Shown here one piece after another: positions 11,584 through 23,989 of a DNA stretch of 64,000 nt. A model generated the notes under the pieces. The model had not been told where the DNA came from and ran no database searches. It saw nothing but the letters and a program-made list of their open reading frames with translations. The translations under genes and the position numbers were made by a program. The stretch comes from Petaurus breviceps papuanus (taxonomy: Eukaryota; Chordata; Mammalia; Diprotodontia; Petauridae), in NCBI GenBank assembly GCA_028583685.1, contig JAMXIF010001194.1, positions 3,814,065-3,878,064 of the forward strand. Direction: 5' to 3'. Numbering within the stretch: the stretch's first letter is position 1; each line of letters opens with the position of its first letter.

Positions 11584-13685
11584 CTACAAGAGAGGAGGGG
11601 AAAAAATCCAGTATTTTTCCTTTAGTATACACAAAATGGAAAGCAATTCCCATTTAACTATAATATAGATCATGGGCAGAAAAGTAAGGGAAGTGAATTA
11701 CTTCACTAGACTCATGCTCTAGGAGACTAAAATTAATGTTTACGAATATCCAAGACACTAGTATGATGGAAATTCCACATCCACTCTTTCTGAAAATTCG
11801 GGAAGAGAACTGATGATTTTGTGGGGTTGGGGCTTTCCACCAACAGAAAAAACAGTAGTGAATGACAAAGAGGAATAGATTCAGAGGAGAAAATCCAATG
11901 ACAATTTTTTCTTGATTTCCATTAATAGAAACAATGCAATTGACCCATTTAACCTAGTAAATTATTCGAATGTTCTCACAGAGAGAGTCTGAATTACTAT
12001 CTAACTCAGTGTGCTACATTTCAGAAAGATTTCTGAAAAACCAATCTGGGGTCTATCTATGATACATAAATTTGGTTCAAACCACAACAGATAGAATATT
12101 GGATTAGAAATAAAATGACTCAGTTCCTAGTGCTGGCTGTTATTTACTGTGTAAGCACAGGCAAGCCATTTAACTTCTTTGGAACTTTGGAACATTTAAA
12201 CTCTTTGTAACTTTGATTACTTCCTCTGTAAGGAAGGGTTGTAGGGACTAGACTACCAAACTTTATCCTACTACAAATTTTCTAGGAAACTTGAATGAAT
12301 TGGGAAATAAGGAATTATCTACCCTACCCCACCAAAAGAAAAGTCCCATGCCACTCTCCCCTTCAAATGCCCATTAGCACAAACTCTAAATCATAGAAAC
12401 CACTGGCACAAACTTTTACTGACAAACCAGTTAAATTTTGCCACGCCAGTTAAATTCTCCTGCCAGAATCCCAACCATCTGGGATGGTACACCATGAAAG
12501 ATATGATAGTGTAGTGAAAAGAGACACTTTATTTGAAATAAGGAAGTCTGAGTTCAAAAATCATTTCACTCCTATAAGCCTGTTTTCTCATCTGTAAAAT
12601 GAGGATAAGAATATTTGCATCATCATTTGCCTCACAGAATTGTTATAATCTGCAAAACACTATAGCAATGCCAGTTACTCATATCATCCATACAAAAGTT
12701 TTAGTTTAAGGGCAGCAAAGGTTCTGAGGCACCAAGTATATAGATGGTCCCAATCACTGGGTGCCACAACTGATGGTTCTACATTTTTCCCAGGCTTTTT
12801 TAAGGCCAGCAGAAGATAGAACACTTGACAATTATTTATTCTTTGAGATCTATGTTCATTAGAGCGAGGCGGGGGTGCTGCTGGCTGGCAACTAGTTCAA
12901 ATCCCTCATTGAAAAACTAAGCACTAGAGAGGAAAGGGGCTTACCTGAAGTCACACAAGATAATAATTAACGGAGTTGAGATTCAAACTCAGTTCCCTTG
13001 ATTACAAACCCAGGGTTCTATTAACTATACCGCTGGGCCCAAGAAGAAAAAGAGAAATCCTCAAGCAATATACTCTTTGCTTAATGGTAAAAAACATAAA
13101 AGCATTACAGCTGGAAAGAGATTATCTGTTTTAAAACCCTTATTTTATGATAAGTGAGGCCAGAGAGAAGAAGTAACCTAAGAGGTCACTATGCTAGTTA
13201 TGGCAAGTGTAGGCCTCAAACTTATGTCTTTATTAAGCTTTATTCCACTATACTAGGCCTCCATAACTTTAGGGAAACATTAATGAAGATGGATGTAGTC
13301 CTAGAGAAGAACCTTCCCTACAGCCTACTTTATTTAAACTACTGGAAAGCACTCCTGTATGCCTTACTTTAATACTTTTGAATTCCTTCTTCCAAGGGTA
13401 AAGGAAGAGGTTGATTCCCACTGTCTCCAGCATGTTGAATGCGCTGTGGAGAGTCCGCAAGTTAGAGGACCTCAGTGAGCGAAGGGAGCTCTCAACCACC
13501 TCATAAAATTTGATCAACCGGAATCTATAAAAGGGCTCGATCTTATGCAGACTGAGTACGGCCGAGGCTGCCACCCGGAGGTATTCATCATTGACAGGTC
13601 GCTGCTTAGTGCTGGAGGCATCCACTTTGGACTCATGAAACTGCACATACTTCCTGAATAAGTCGTCTTTATATTTTGTATCCAT
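10336..13685 (-). CDS. SPATA2: SPATA2, spermatogenesis-associated protein 2 (two coding exons)
   Basis: Joining 13685-13368 to 11583-10336 gives a 521-residue protein; human SPATA2 is about 520. The family is a cytoplasmic adaptor: its N-terminal PUB domain binds the CYLD deubiquitinase, and a short PIM motif binds the PUB domain of HOIP, bringing CYLD to LUBAC and TNF-receptor complexes. The PUB region covers roughly residues 1-230. The PIM is seen as DLDLYTDSD with its tyrosine at about residue 336, matching human Tyr338. Cysteine pairs at about 381/384, 393/396, 461/464, 473/476 and 481/484 form the zinc-binding-like C-terminal half, and the protein ends [13 protein letters not shown] as in human. 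Junctions are clean: donor AAA|GTAAGG and acceptor TTGTAG|ACC, phase 0. No frameshift is seen. The start is discussed under exon 2. Identification rests on remembered human sequence and is very secure. Confidence 0.97.
11584..13367 (-). other. SPATA2: SPATA2 intron 2
   Basis: Bounded by donor GTAAGG and acceptor cttgtag. It contains MIR-like fragments at about 12510-12680 and 12890-13045. The rest is unremarkable. Confidence 0.9.
13368..13685 (-). CDS. SPATA2: SPATA2 coding exon 2 (first coding exon)
   Basis: This exon encodes residues 1-106 ([19 protein letters not shown] onward), the first half of the PUB domain. The ATG at 13685 is the first in-frame ATG after an in-frame TAG 13 codons upstream. 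Human SPATA2, as I recall it, begins six residues earlier (MGKPSSMDTK). Here the aligned residues read [10 protein letters not shown], so the human initiator aligns to a CTA leucine codon. The ATG context is weak at -3 (T) but has G at +4. Confidence 0.95.
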
Positions 13686-13810
13686 TGAAATCAGCTTTCC
13701 TAGAACATTCCTGGGTAGCAGCTACCTCATCTTTTCCATGGCTTCTTTCCAGGGGGCATGGCAATCTTAAAAGGCGTTGGCATGTTACCTGTCTTGGACA
13801 ATTGTGGTTT
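13686..13810 (-). promoter_or_regulatory. SPATA2: SPATA2 5'UTR part of exon 2
   Basis: The exon starts after a good acceptor, ctcctcttctag, whose AG is at 13812-13811. The 125-base leader segment carries a short upstream ORF, listed separately. The intron upstream of this acceptor leads to the CpG-rich region near 24.4 kb. Confidence 0.7.
13727..13783 (-). promoter_or_regulatory. Upstream ORF in the SPATA2 leader
   Basis: An ATG at 13783 with A at -3 opens an 18-codon frame, MPTPFKIAMPPGKKPWKR, ending in TGA at 13727, 41 bases before the SPATA2 ATG. It lies wholly within the 5'UTR part of exon 2. It contains a second ATG in the same frame. Its placement could lower translation of the main frame; that is inference. 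Confidence 0.55.
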
Positions 13811-14254
13811 CTAGAAGAGGAGAAACAAGAAAGATATTAACAGTGTTTCCACATGATCATTCATAAACCAAGTTTCTGAGAAATAAGCCTTCCCTCATCC
13901 TGTTCCATCATCAGTTATTGTTATTATTGCTATTAAGAACATTCATTTAAACATTTATAAGCACCTCTTATGTACAGAACACTGGGCTAGGTGCTAAGAA
14001 ATGCACAAAGTTCAGGCAGACAGTTACTACTGCCTCAGGGAACTTAAAATTTAGTAATTTGGAAACAGTTCTGAAGATTATATGCCAAGCAATAAATATC
14101 TGAAATAAATAATCTCAGTTAAAATTTTTTCACTTAAACTTTAAAACTACAGCATTTGATTGAAATGATGGAAATTCTTTTTTTCTTCCTTTAAGCGGCT
14201 TGTTAACCATAAAATAATATATACATGTACAATTTCAACAAACTTTCATTACAT

Positions 14255-14400
14255 TATGGTAAAAATAGCATTATCCCCATTTTGCAGATAAGAAACCTAA
14301 AACTCAAAAGGATAAATGACTTATCCAAAGTCATACAGCTAAATAAATGGTAGGACTCATACCCAGGCCTAATTCCAAATCCAATGCTTTCTTGCCTTGA
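14255..14400 (+). repeat. MIR-like SINE fragment in SPATA2 intron 1
   Basis: Core attttgcagataagaaacct, then atccaaagtcatacagctaa and gactcatacccaggcctaat. Confidence 0.6.
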
Positions 14401-14649
14401 TGTGGACTACAAAATGCTTTAATGATTATTAGATTTAATAAGTATGTTGGATAGTCTTAGGGTCCTGAGGATAGATATAAGAACCAAACCTAACTTTCTG
14501 CAGAAACCAGCCAAACTGATCTTATCTTCTGAATTTACTCTGAATGCAAAGCCAATTTTCTTAAATATTCTTCAAAGCAAGAAAAACTAGATGCTAATAT
14601 CAATGTCACTTTTAAAAGCTTATACTTATCTTTAATCTATCTAACACTT

Positions 14650-16810
14650 CACTTAATTCTACTCTAATGCCTCATGTGATTCTAGGTTCTCAAAGGCTTT
14701 ATCAGGAAGGATGTATAGGCTCGATCAAGTTCTACAATGCTAGAAAGGCTTCAAATATGGTTCAAGCAACAGACTATCTGATGTTCAGTCTGGAGAAGTA
14801 TGGAGAAGCTCACTGGCAGGATACTGGCCACTCAATAATGAATTTTTTGGCCATGGCAAACCATGAAACAAACCAACAAATACAAAATGGGACTCAGTCC
14901 TATGTGGATCCCCTCCTCCCGCCTTGTAAAAAGAGAAAGTGTTACTGATGGAAAATGGAACAGGGAATTCTAAGAATAATGTAATTTCTAGACATGCATA
15001 ACCATAAGCTTAGCTGCTGGTCCTACAAAATATGAAAACTCTCATCTAGTAATCAATGAGTGGACTTACTACTGTAGGAACTGAATTATATCAATTGTGA
15101 CATTCTCACTACAAGGAAGTTATAACTAAATAGAAGTCTGGCAAATAAAGGAGTTAGTGAAATATTCAAAATCAATAAGAAAACATCATGGGATGTCTGG
15201 TCATGATCTCCTGCTACAATGCTTGTACTAGTTATAAAACAAAACAAACAAAAAAAGACCCTCATGAAAATAACCACATCTCACATACCAATTATCTTCT
15301 GATGAAGATGAAGACAAAGAAAAATTCTACAAAGACCTTTTAAATTAAAATCAACATACTTTGATACCTGGTATCTAATGCAAAAGTAGCCACTAAAAAG
15401 ACAGCCAAAATATGTGGTTTGGGAGTAAATTAGGTTAGTAAGAAATGAGAGACAAATGGTTTATAATCAATCTACATAGAAGCCTCACAAGTATTTTGTT
15501 CGAAAAAATTATCAGGAGGCATTGACCATGACAAGCACCAAGTAAACATCAAAAAACAAAATGCAATTAGAACAACTCCAAATTGACTACTTAAATAAGC
15601 TGCTGATGTGACAATGTAGGACCCAAATGAAGGAATGGCCACTGACACAAATTATAACCATTTTGTAAAGAACTCTAATAAATTGTCTTAATAAGAAAAC
15701 AAAAAAATAAAACCACCTCAACCTGTATATGTTTGATTTCCTTGTTAAGTGGAGAGAGGTGGTTTAAAATAAAAATTCTTTTGTAAAATCTTATGGAGGA
15801 GGAAGACATCTAGTATATCATAAAACACAAAATATCAGTAGAGAAAAAAAATTTAAATAAAGCCTAAAGAGAGAGTGACAACTATGGGAAGTCATCCCAA
15901 GGGCATTTAAGCATGAAATGGGCAAGGACAGAAAAACATGAAAAATAGAAAAGAGCTGTGAATTGTTTTTTTCTTTTTGCAGGGGGGAGGGCAGGGCAAT
16001 TGGGGTTAAGTGACTTGCCCAAGGTCACATGGATAGTGTTAAGTGTCTAAGGACGGATTTTAACTCAGGTCCTCCTAACCCCAGGGCGGGTACTCTATTC
16101 ACTGCACCACCTAGCCTCCCCCTGTGAAAATTTTTATAATAAACTCTTTTCACTGTCATGTATTGTGAAACCACTACGTTTGAACTCTGACATCACAGTC
16201 CTGGATGTGCTAAAGAAGGAGGCGGAAATTGTACTGAGGAAAACAGAGATGGAAAAAACTGGTATAAAAGAACATACTAGTGAAGGTGTTAAGAGATCAA
16301 TTATGATCTGAAAGATATCAAAAAGTGTATGTGTGGGGGGAAATTAGACCTTAATATCCCCCCCCCCAAGAGAGATGATCAGTAACTAACAACCCAAATG
16401 CCTCTTTCCCCCATCTATACAAAATTTTGTGAGAATAAACATTCATCAAGAACATCGTGGATGAAAATATAACAACAGGCAAGTTTTAACGATATTCTAA
16501 AACAGGCAATTTATAGTTAACACAGTTGACTGAAAAGTGTAGAAAATAAAATTTCACCATGCTTACTGTTTACAGACTATTAAAAAGCATCAAATTTGAT
16601 AGAGTAAAACACTACCTTACAGACTTCCTTCCAGCAAAGTATCTTCTATCAATGTCAAAATACTAGAATATTACTTGTAAAATATAACAGATAACTTTGT
16701 TCAGTAAACATGTTATTATTAATTTCAAGGAAGACATAAAACAGGGAGATGTATATTCTCTAAAGGTGTTCATCACTGTCATGGAATCAGCACAAAGTAC
16801 AAGTCAAAGA
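14650..16810 (+). mobile_element. RTE-like LINE fossil
   Basis: Several diverged pieces of an RTE-clade polyprotein occur in order on the plus strand. They are an endonuclease-like piece with FYKDLL (about 15330), a RHWPWQAPSKHQ-like piece (about 15515-15550; family pattern WTWxxPxG), an FTDYxKASNLIE piece (about 16570-16610; family FVDYKKAFDSIE), and DIKQGDVYSLKVFITVMES (about 16736-16795; family GVRQGDxxSPxLF). Stops and frameshifts are frequent, so it is long dead. A SINE is inserted at 15966-16125. The boundaries are approximate. Confidence 0.6.
15966..16125 (-). mobile_element. tRNA-type SINE, antisense
   Basis: Reads gggcaattggggttaagtga, then tctattcactgcaccaccta. Diverged flanking repeats ctgtgaatt and ctgtgaaaatt. 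It interrupts the RTE-like fossil. Confidence 0.82.
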
Positions 16811-16839
16811 GGGATTCTGGATGGTGAGGACTTTCAGAT

Positions 16840-17285
16840 GCTCCTGTTTTCCAGTCCCCTTCACTGGCTCACAATGAATATCCTACCCTTTAACCATGGG
16901 GCTATATCCTGGACCCTCTTATTTTCTCTTTATATAAGTTCTCTTAGTGACCTCCTCATCTTCTACAGGTGTAATTACCATTTCTCTGGAGGTAATCCTC
17001 AGATCTATATATGTTCGTTTCTAATCTCTCCTTGAGTTTCAGTCCTATTTTTATCACCAAGTATCCTTTAAACATCTCCAACTACAAGTACCTCAAACAA
17101 CATATACTAAAATGAAACTGATTACTATTCATTCCTATACCAGATTTCCTCCAAACTTACCTATTTTGGTAAAGGATATCACTATTCTCATAATCACCCA
17201 GGTTTTCAACCTTGGAGTCATAGAGATTTACTGTCAATCCCCACCCCACTAAATCCAATCAGTTGGCAAGTCTTAGTGTTATATC
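16840..17285 (+). mobile_element. L2 LINE fragment (reverse transcriptase part)
   Basis: Carries atcctggaccctcttatttt, gtgacctcctcatcttctac and cttggagtcatagagattta, the L2 region encoding LGPLLFSLYI, LISS and the LGVI segment. A MIR-like piece (about 17285-17480) separates it from the next L2 block. Confidence 0.65.
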
Positions 17286-17509
17286 CATATCACAGATCTA
17301 GAGCTGAAAGGGATCTTGGCACTAGCTAGCCTAACCCTCCCCACCCCCACCCCCTCACTGTAAGGCTGTGGAAACTGGGGCAGGGTGGATAAATGATTTA
17401 CTTAAATTTATAATGGTGATAAGGAACAGAGTGAGGATTGAAACTCTGGTCCTTTGGTTCCTCCACCCCCACCCCCACCCCAGTTGAAAATCTTGCTCTT
17501 TCTATTTCA

Positions 17510-19830
17510 AGTTGAGGATGAGAACTACATCTTCTTCTCTTGTTCCTTATCTCACATCATTCAGATGCCTTCTCTCACTATTTTCTCCCTCACCTGTTTC
17601 ACATGAAAGGGTAGTCTTTCTCCTTGCCAAGGGAAACCTCTACATTCAAAGTGATTCTATTCCATCCTATCTTCCCCAGTAAGTCGTCCCTTCTATCTCC
17701 AGTCTCTCACCTATTTCCAATCTCTCCCTAACAGCTACCCCATATCTCTCCCATTCTTCAAAAAAATCTTCCCTTAATCTGTCCCCCACTAGCTATCATC
17801 CTATAGATCTCCCCTACCTTTTTTGATCAAACTTGAGGAGGCCTTCTACAACAGGTGTCTACTTCCTTTCTTCTCACTCTATTAACTCCTTACAGTCTGG
17901 CTTCCAAACTCCTCATTTAACTTAAACTGCTCCTTACAAAGTTACTAATGATCTTTTCACTGCCAAATCTAATGGTCTTTTCTCAATCCTCATCCTTGAC
18001 CTCTCTGCAGCCTCTGACTCTGTTGATCACTCTCTTCTTGATACTCTTTTCTCTCAGTTTTCATGACACTGCTCTCTCCTGGTTCTTCTACCTTTTTCCC
18101 TTCTGTCTTTTTTGCTGGATCTAGTATCCACATCATGCTTGCTAACTGGGGGGTAGAGGTCCCTTCAAGGTTCAGTGCTGGGTTCTCTTCTCATCTATTA
18201 TTTTAATTGGTAATCTCATCAGCTCCCCTGATTCACTTAACATCTCTATGCAGATGATTCTTAGATCTATGCCCTAACCTCTCTCCAGACCTCCATCACA
18301 TCTCTCTCCAGCTTCCTCCTGGAAATCTTGAATTGGATGTCCCATAGACATCAAAAATTCAACATGTCCAAAACTGAATTCACCTCCCTAACCCTTCCCT
18401 AATCCTAACTTCCCTATTGTTGACAAGGGTATTATCATCATCCAAAGCAACTTGGGTGTCATTCATAATTCTCTCTCATCTCCTATATTCAATTATTGGC
18501 CAAGTCCTGTCAATTCTACCTTTGTAACATCTCTCCTCTACACTCCCTTACCTACTCTGGCACTTCAGAACCTCATTGCCTCAAGCCTGGACTATTGCAA
18601 TACCCTGCTGTTTGATCTTCCTGCATTGTCTCCCCCAACTCCAATCCATCGTCCACTCAACTGTCTAGCTGATCTCTCTAAAATGCAGATCTTACTAAAT
18701 CATTCTCCCATTCAATAAACTCCAATGGCTTCCTATTAACTCCAGGATAACAACTATAAGATCGTTTGTTTAGCTTTTTTTTTTATACTTTAATTTATTA
18801 ATTTGTTTGTTTCCTTTTAGTTTACAGGATTCAATTCCACAATTCCTTGAATTTCACATTTTGTCCCCCTCCCTCCCCTCCGCCCCATGGCGGCTTATTA
18901 TCAAGTATAGGATCTATAATTACTTTCACATTATACAATGGTCAGGTTATAAGGATGGATTGTACCAGCTGGAATGAAAAATGGTAAAGAGGACATAAAA
19001 TCAAATAAGAGAACGAAAAAGATCAGGTATTTTGCTTCCACCTGGATATAAATTTAGTTCTTTCTAGTTCTTTCTCTAGATGCACGTTTTTCTCTCCATC
19101 ATGCGTCTTTTGGGATTGACTTATATCCCTGTGTTGTTGAGAAGAGTCCAGTCTATCAAAGTTGGTCATCACTCATACGTTGTGTCTGTAATTGTGTACA
19201 GATTCCTCCTGGTTCTACTCTTCTCACTCAGCATCAGTTCTTTTAAGCCTCGCCAGGTAAATATGAAGACCGCCTGCTCCCCGTTTCTTATAGCGCAATA
19301 GTATTCCATAACATGCATATACCACAACTTGTTCAGCCATTCCCCAATTGATGGGGTTTGTTTAGCTTTTAAAGCTATTTGTAACCTATTCCCTTCTTAT
19401 TACTCCCCTCTCTATTCTTATACAATCAATCCAGTGACAGTGGTCTCCTTGCAGTTCCACAAATACTCCATCTCCTGACTGAGCATTCTGACTGGTTGTC
19501 CCCCATCTCTGAAACTCTCCCTCCTCCATTCCTTGGCTTCCTTCAAATCTCAGCTAAAGGCCAACCTTCTTGCTAAAGGCCAACCAACTTGTTCTTCTCA
19601 GTTCTCTTGAATCTCAGTGCCTTCCTTCTGAAATTATCCCCAATTTATCCCATGTATAGCTTGTACTTATGTGGTTGTTTGCATGTTGTCTCCTTGATTA
19701 GACTGTAAAATCCTTGAGGACAGAAACTGTTTTTTGCCTTTCTTTGTACCCCCAGTGCTTTGTACAGAACCTAGCACACAGTAGGTACTTAACTAATGAT
19801 AGGTGATGGACTGACACTGTGCTGACTGTA
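17510..19830 (+). mobile_element. L2 LINE, sense, split by an L1 tail
   Basis: Includes the reverse transcriptase motif region [19 protein letters not shown] (about 17995-18060; family FDLSAAFDTVDH), HLYADDS-type sequence near 18240, a TWMSHRHLK-like segment and the L2 tail (actgtaaaatccttgaggac, cacagtaggtacttaactaa) up to about 19830. The L1 insertion occupies 18779-19355. Confidence 0.78.
18779..19355 (-). mobile_element. 5'-truncated L1 tail inserted in L2, 15-bp duplication
   Basis: Antisense insertion. The exact 15-bp duplication gtttgtttagctttt lies at 18764-18778 and 19356-19370. The T-run at its low end is the poly(A) tail. The body carries the reverse complement of the marsupial L1 3' region (caattggggaatggctgaac type at 19326-19352). 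Confidence 0.85.
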
Positions 19831-20049
19831 GCGTGTCCTAGAAGAATGCAGAATCTCCTAAATAAGATCTGAAAACACTCAAAAAGAATAATTATCCACA
19901 TAGGAAAAACCAAATATGTGAAGAATGTCTATTGTTCAGACTATATACTATGCAGCAGGATGGGCCACCTATACAACTTGTCCATCGGTACGTATCTCTT
20001 GGACAGACAAAGCAAATGGACCTGAGCTCAGAAAAGAAAGAACAATCTT

Positions 20050-20231
20050 GGGGCAGCTAGGTGGTACAGTGAATAGAGCACCAGCCCTGGAGTCAGGAGG
20101 TCCTGAGTTCAAATTTGGTAGCCTCTGACACTTAACACTTACTAGCTGTGTGACCTTGGGCAAGTCACTTAACCCAACCGTCCTGCCTTCCCCCCTCCAA
20201 AAAGTAAAAAACAAAAACAAATAAAAAAAAC
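20050..20231 (+). mobile_element. tRNA-type SINE, sense, A-rich tail
   Basis: Starts ggggcagctaggtggtacag, has the B-box-like cctgagttcaaat and gtgtgaccttgggcaagtca, and ends in an A-rich tail. Short flanking duplication aacaatc. Intact in length. Confidence 0.88.
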
Positions 20232-21629
20232 AATCAAGTTTCCCAAAGGCAAGTTGTATATTTCTTTTAATGAACCCCAACCAAGCTTCTTCCTGAAACA
20301 GTCCATCTTTTTAACACCAATATTCCTCCTGTGATGCTAGATAGCTGAGTCACAGAACATTGTAATTTTTGATGAACAAGAGTTAATGATCACCCCAAAG
20401 GACAATGGTGGTTGCCCAATCATGTATGATGGGCCTGAGCAGGCTATGACATTACTATTCAACAAATATTAAGCCTTACTATGTTATAGATACTGTGATA
20501 AGTACTGAATATCCATACTAAAGGGATAGGATGTGGATGATGCAACAAAGGATGCTGAGGTGGAGTAGTTGAACAGATTAAAAGAGAGTAAAGAGTAGTG
20601 GCAATAAAGACAACATAAGAAAAAGTGCCCAGAAGGTGAAGGTTGTAGACAATATAAAAAACTACAGAAAGTGAAAATAAAATGAGGACTGAGAAAAGGC
20701 CCTTAGATTGAGCAGTTAAGAGATCACTGGTAACCTTGGAGAAAGAGGTTACAGCTGGATAGTGAGGTCAGAAGCCAGACTTTCAAGGGACTGAGGAGGA
20801 GGAATTCTTCAGGAGAAGTGACATAAAAGGATGTCATAAGAGAAATGTCATAAAACCCAAACGGGGGAAAAAGACAGGCTGGTCACATAGCTATAGAAAA
20901 AGGTAACTGACAAACAATTCATTCTATCAAGAGAACAAGAAAAAGCTCACTGGAAGGCTCTCTGGGATGAATTTACCAAAGGACATAAACATAAACTGCA
21001 TTAACTTATTAATGCAATTAAATAAACTATTAAAAGTATTTACTTATATAATTTATGTAAAATAAGTTGTTCATAAGTTGCCTACTAACTCCAACAGACA
21101 ACTTATTCTGATGTATTCATATACATTTTAACTAAAGGATTGAAAACCTACTAAAGAGTCACTTAAGCTTCTTAAAACTTAGATCTGGTCTAAACCAAGT
21201 AGTTTAAAAAACAAAAGCAAAAACCCCGATTCCTTCAAACAGAGTTCAAACTTGCATAGGCTAACTGTTTTTAGCTATAAAATAGTCCACTTTTATATCA
21301 TTTCACATTATATCCACATCAACATTAATAAATAATTTTAAAAGGCATCTGGCATGTAAAACAACCTTTGGCTATCATTTTTAATTATACAATTCATGGA
21401 CACAGAAGTAGTGAAAGAAGAGCTGGAATGAGAAGCAGGATTCCAGCACTATTTCTTCTATTAATTAGCTGTGTGACTTTGAGTTACCTTTCTAGATCCA
21501 TTGCCTCCCCTATAAAACGAGAGGGTTGGCCTAGAGGTTGGCCAAGAGCTCCTACAGCTCTAACATTTAGGAGCAAATTCATTTTAACAGTCCATAAACT
21601 GGTATGTGAAGATTGAGGGCCAACGGAAC

Positions 21630-21895
21630 AAACTGGCAGCTTGTGGTACAGTGGATAAAGCGCAGAGCCTAGAGTGACCCAAGTTCAAATCTGGCCTCAG
21701 ATGCTTAGCTGTGTGACCCTGGGAAAGTCACTTAAGACCTCTGTATAACTCAGTTTCCCCAACTATAAAATAGGGATCATAACTGCACTCACCTTTGCAG
21801 GGTTGTTGTGAAGATCAAATAAGATAATATTTGTAAAGAGCCCTTAATACAGTGCCTGGCACATAGTAGGTACTACATAAATGCTTATACTATTC
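21630..21895 (+). repeat. Near-complete MIR/CORE-type SINE
   Basis: tRNA-like head (gtggtacagtggataaagcg), core (gtgtgaccctgggaaagtca, aactataaaatagggatcat) and L2-like tail (cagtgcctggcacatagtag) are all present in order. Confidence 0.8.
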
Positions 21896-23989
21896 CCCTC
21901 CCCTAAACTGGGCAAGTCATCCCCTGAGTCTTTTTCTTCTTCTACAAAATGAGACTAGATGAATTTTAAAGTCCCTGTCTGGCTTCAAATCTATAATTGT
22001 ATCGCTCCTAATTCTGTTCAAATCTGGTTACAAAGTTATAGCTGTCTTTAAAATTAGGTAAAGCAAGCTCAACTTAGAAGGGTTATTATATTGGAAAAGT
22101 CCACACAGGTATGTTCAAATTCCAAAAATAAGATTCTAATGAAAGTATTTTTTGCCTTCTGGCACAGTGCAAAAAATAGAAGAACAAAACTCATCCCTTC
22201 TTATTCCTTTAGTACCTCTTCTCCACAATGAGAAAAGGTAAATCCTTTTTTATAGTGGGGGCCAATGTCTAAGACTGATTAGCTTCAGAATTTACACTGG
22301 CAGCTAGCTCCTCCATACCATGAAGGGAATAAAGATTGCATCGTCCCTGGTCACAGCAAAAGCTTTTCTGAGCATAATTTTTGCATTTTATTCATTTCCA
22401 GCCAGTATTCCCAGCACTTTGAGAACTGAACAAAATTATACTCTATGCAAAACAGCACAGTTATAGCAGACTATGGCAGCCCAGCTGCAGTAGCAGTTAA
22501 TTTATCAAAGCAATTTGAGGATCAGGATGCAAACACTTGTCACTTTCCCAAAAGCCTCAACTGTAAATATCCCTAAAGCAGTCTGACAGCTGCAAGAAGG
22601 TAAGGTGCCTAGTCAGCAGAAACAGTGTTTCAAAATAAGGTCCCCTTTTGAGAAAGCAAAATGCCAATTAGAGGTTCTGCAGCTCTACCAGGATTTTTTA
22701 ATCACCTCAATGGAAAGGTATGCTGGTTGAAAGCCAAAATCAGCTCAAGTAATTATCCTGGCCAAATAAGCATTAGCTCACCTTCAGCTCAGTGGGCCCA
22801 TTCAAGCACAAACATTTTCAGAAGCAGCATGGTGAAAACACACCATTAACCACAGAGAAAAAGGAACAGTTATTTCTATCACATTTCACCCTAAGCCCAC
22901 AGGATAGGGCAACCTCATACTGGGATAACTTCATAAGAATTTCTTCATTACAGATGCAATGGAAGAGTGACCAGTTCTTATACTAGTGACCAGTTCTTAT
23001 ATTCTTCTGATGGAATTCCAAGGAAATCCACAGGGCCCCTTCCACTAACAGCTACCATTCAAAGACTTGCTTGGATTCATACCCTAGCCCACGCATTCTA
23101 CTTCCTTTCAAAATGAATCCAAAGTATCAGTACTCAGATTTCTGAACCTCAGAATGAGACTTACATTACTAAAAGTTGTCCTTTTCCTGTTCAACAGCAG
23201 CTATCTCCTTGTGGGACTATGAAGGAAGCACCCTGAAGCCACTTCCCTTGAATGGAAAAGGGATGGAAGAAATGCCTAAGGAATCTTTATGTCTCCAACC
23301 TTCTGAGTCTCCATGGACCTTCGAGAACAGCCTTAATAATGTATACAAGGGTATCCTCATCTGTCTCAGAACCTGGAGATCAAATTCTGTCTTTCCTGCT
23401 CTTAAAAGTAAACTACCTTGTCGTTTATAATACGGACATGCCCTTCAAACCATGGCAATGAAAAAGTTTCCTCACCTACTTCTCACTGGGTAGGATTTAA
23501 CTTGATGCCTAGTGCTACCTTTTCACCCAAAGCCAAACTCCTCTGGTTTTATTTCTAAGCTGTTTTTCTCCCTCCCTCCCTTATCTCCCCCTCCAGAAGT
23601 CACAGTGCCCGCCCGGGCTTCTGGAAAAACTACACTTAGACAAAGCCACAAAAAATGAGATAGTGACCACCTTCCAGGGCCAACTAAGTACTACATAAAA
23701 GGATTTCAAGAACTGAGGTGGCAGATATATATACATACCCTAATTTTCATAGACACCTAAAGATTTACAAAACCAAGTCCCGATAAGTTCTCCCAGTCCC
23801 ACAACTTATCTTCCTCCAAAAAAAACCCTCTCTCTTCCCCGCCTCCCTCTCCCATTTGCAGCAATCTTAGCTCTAGTCCTTCTCAGGAAATAGATGTCAG
23901 TTCACTCCCATCTGTCCTTCCTCTTGGGGTCCAGATCCAGCATCACCAACCTAGATCACTGGTCCTCTCCTCCTCTCAGCTCCCCCCTC

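Noticed and set aside
14667-14948. 93-residue open frame MPHVILGSQRLYQ...
   Set aside because: Considered as a small gene. It lies in an intron at the start of an RTE-like fossil, has no splice context and no family match that I recognise.
20049-20160. tRNA gene
   Set aside because: The SINE heads have A- and B-box-like motifs but no complete cloverleaf, and the sequence runs on into the SINE body and A-tail.
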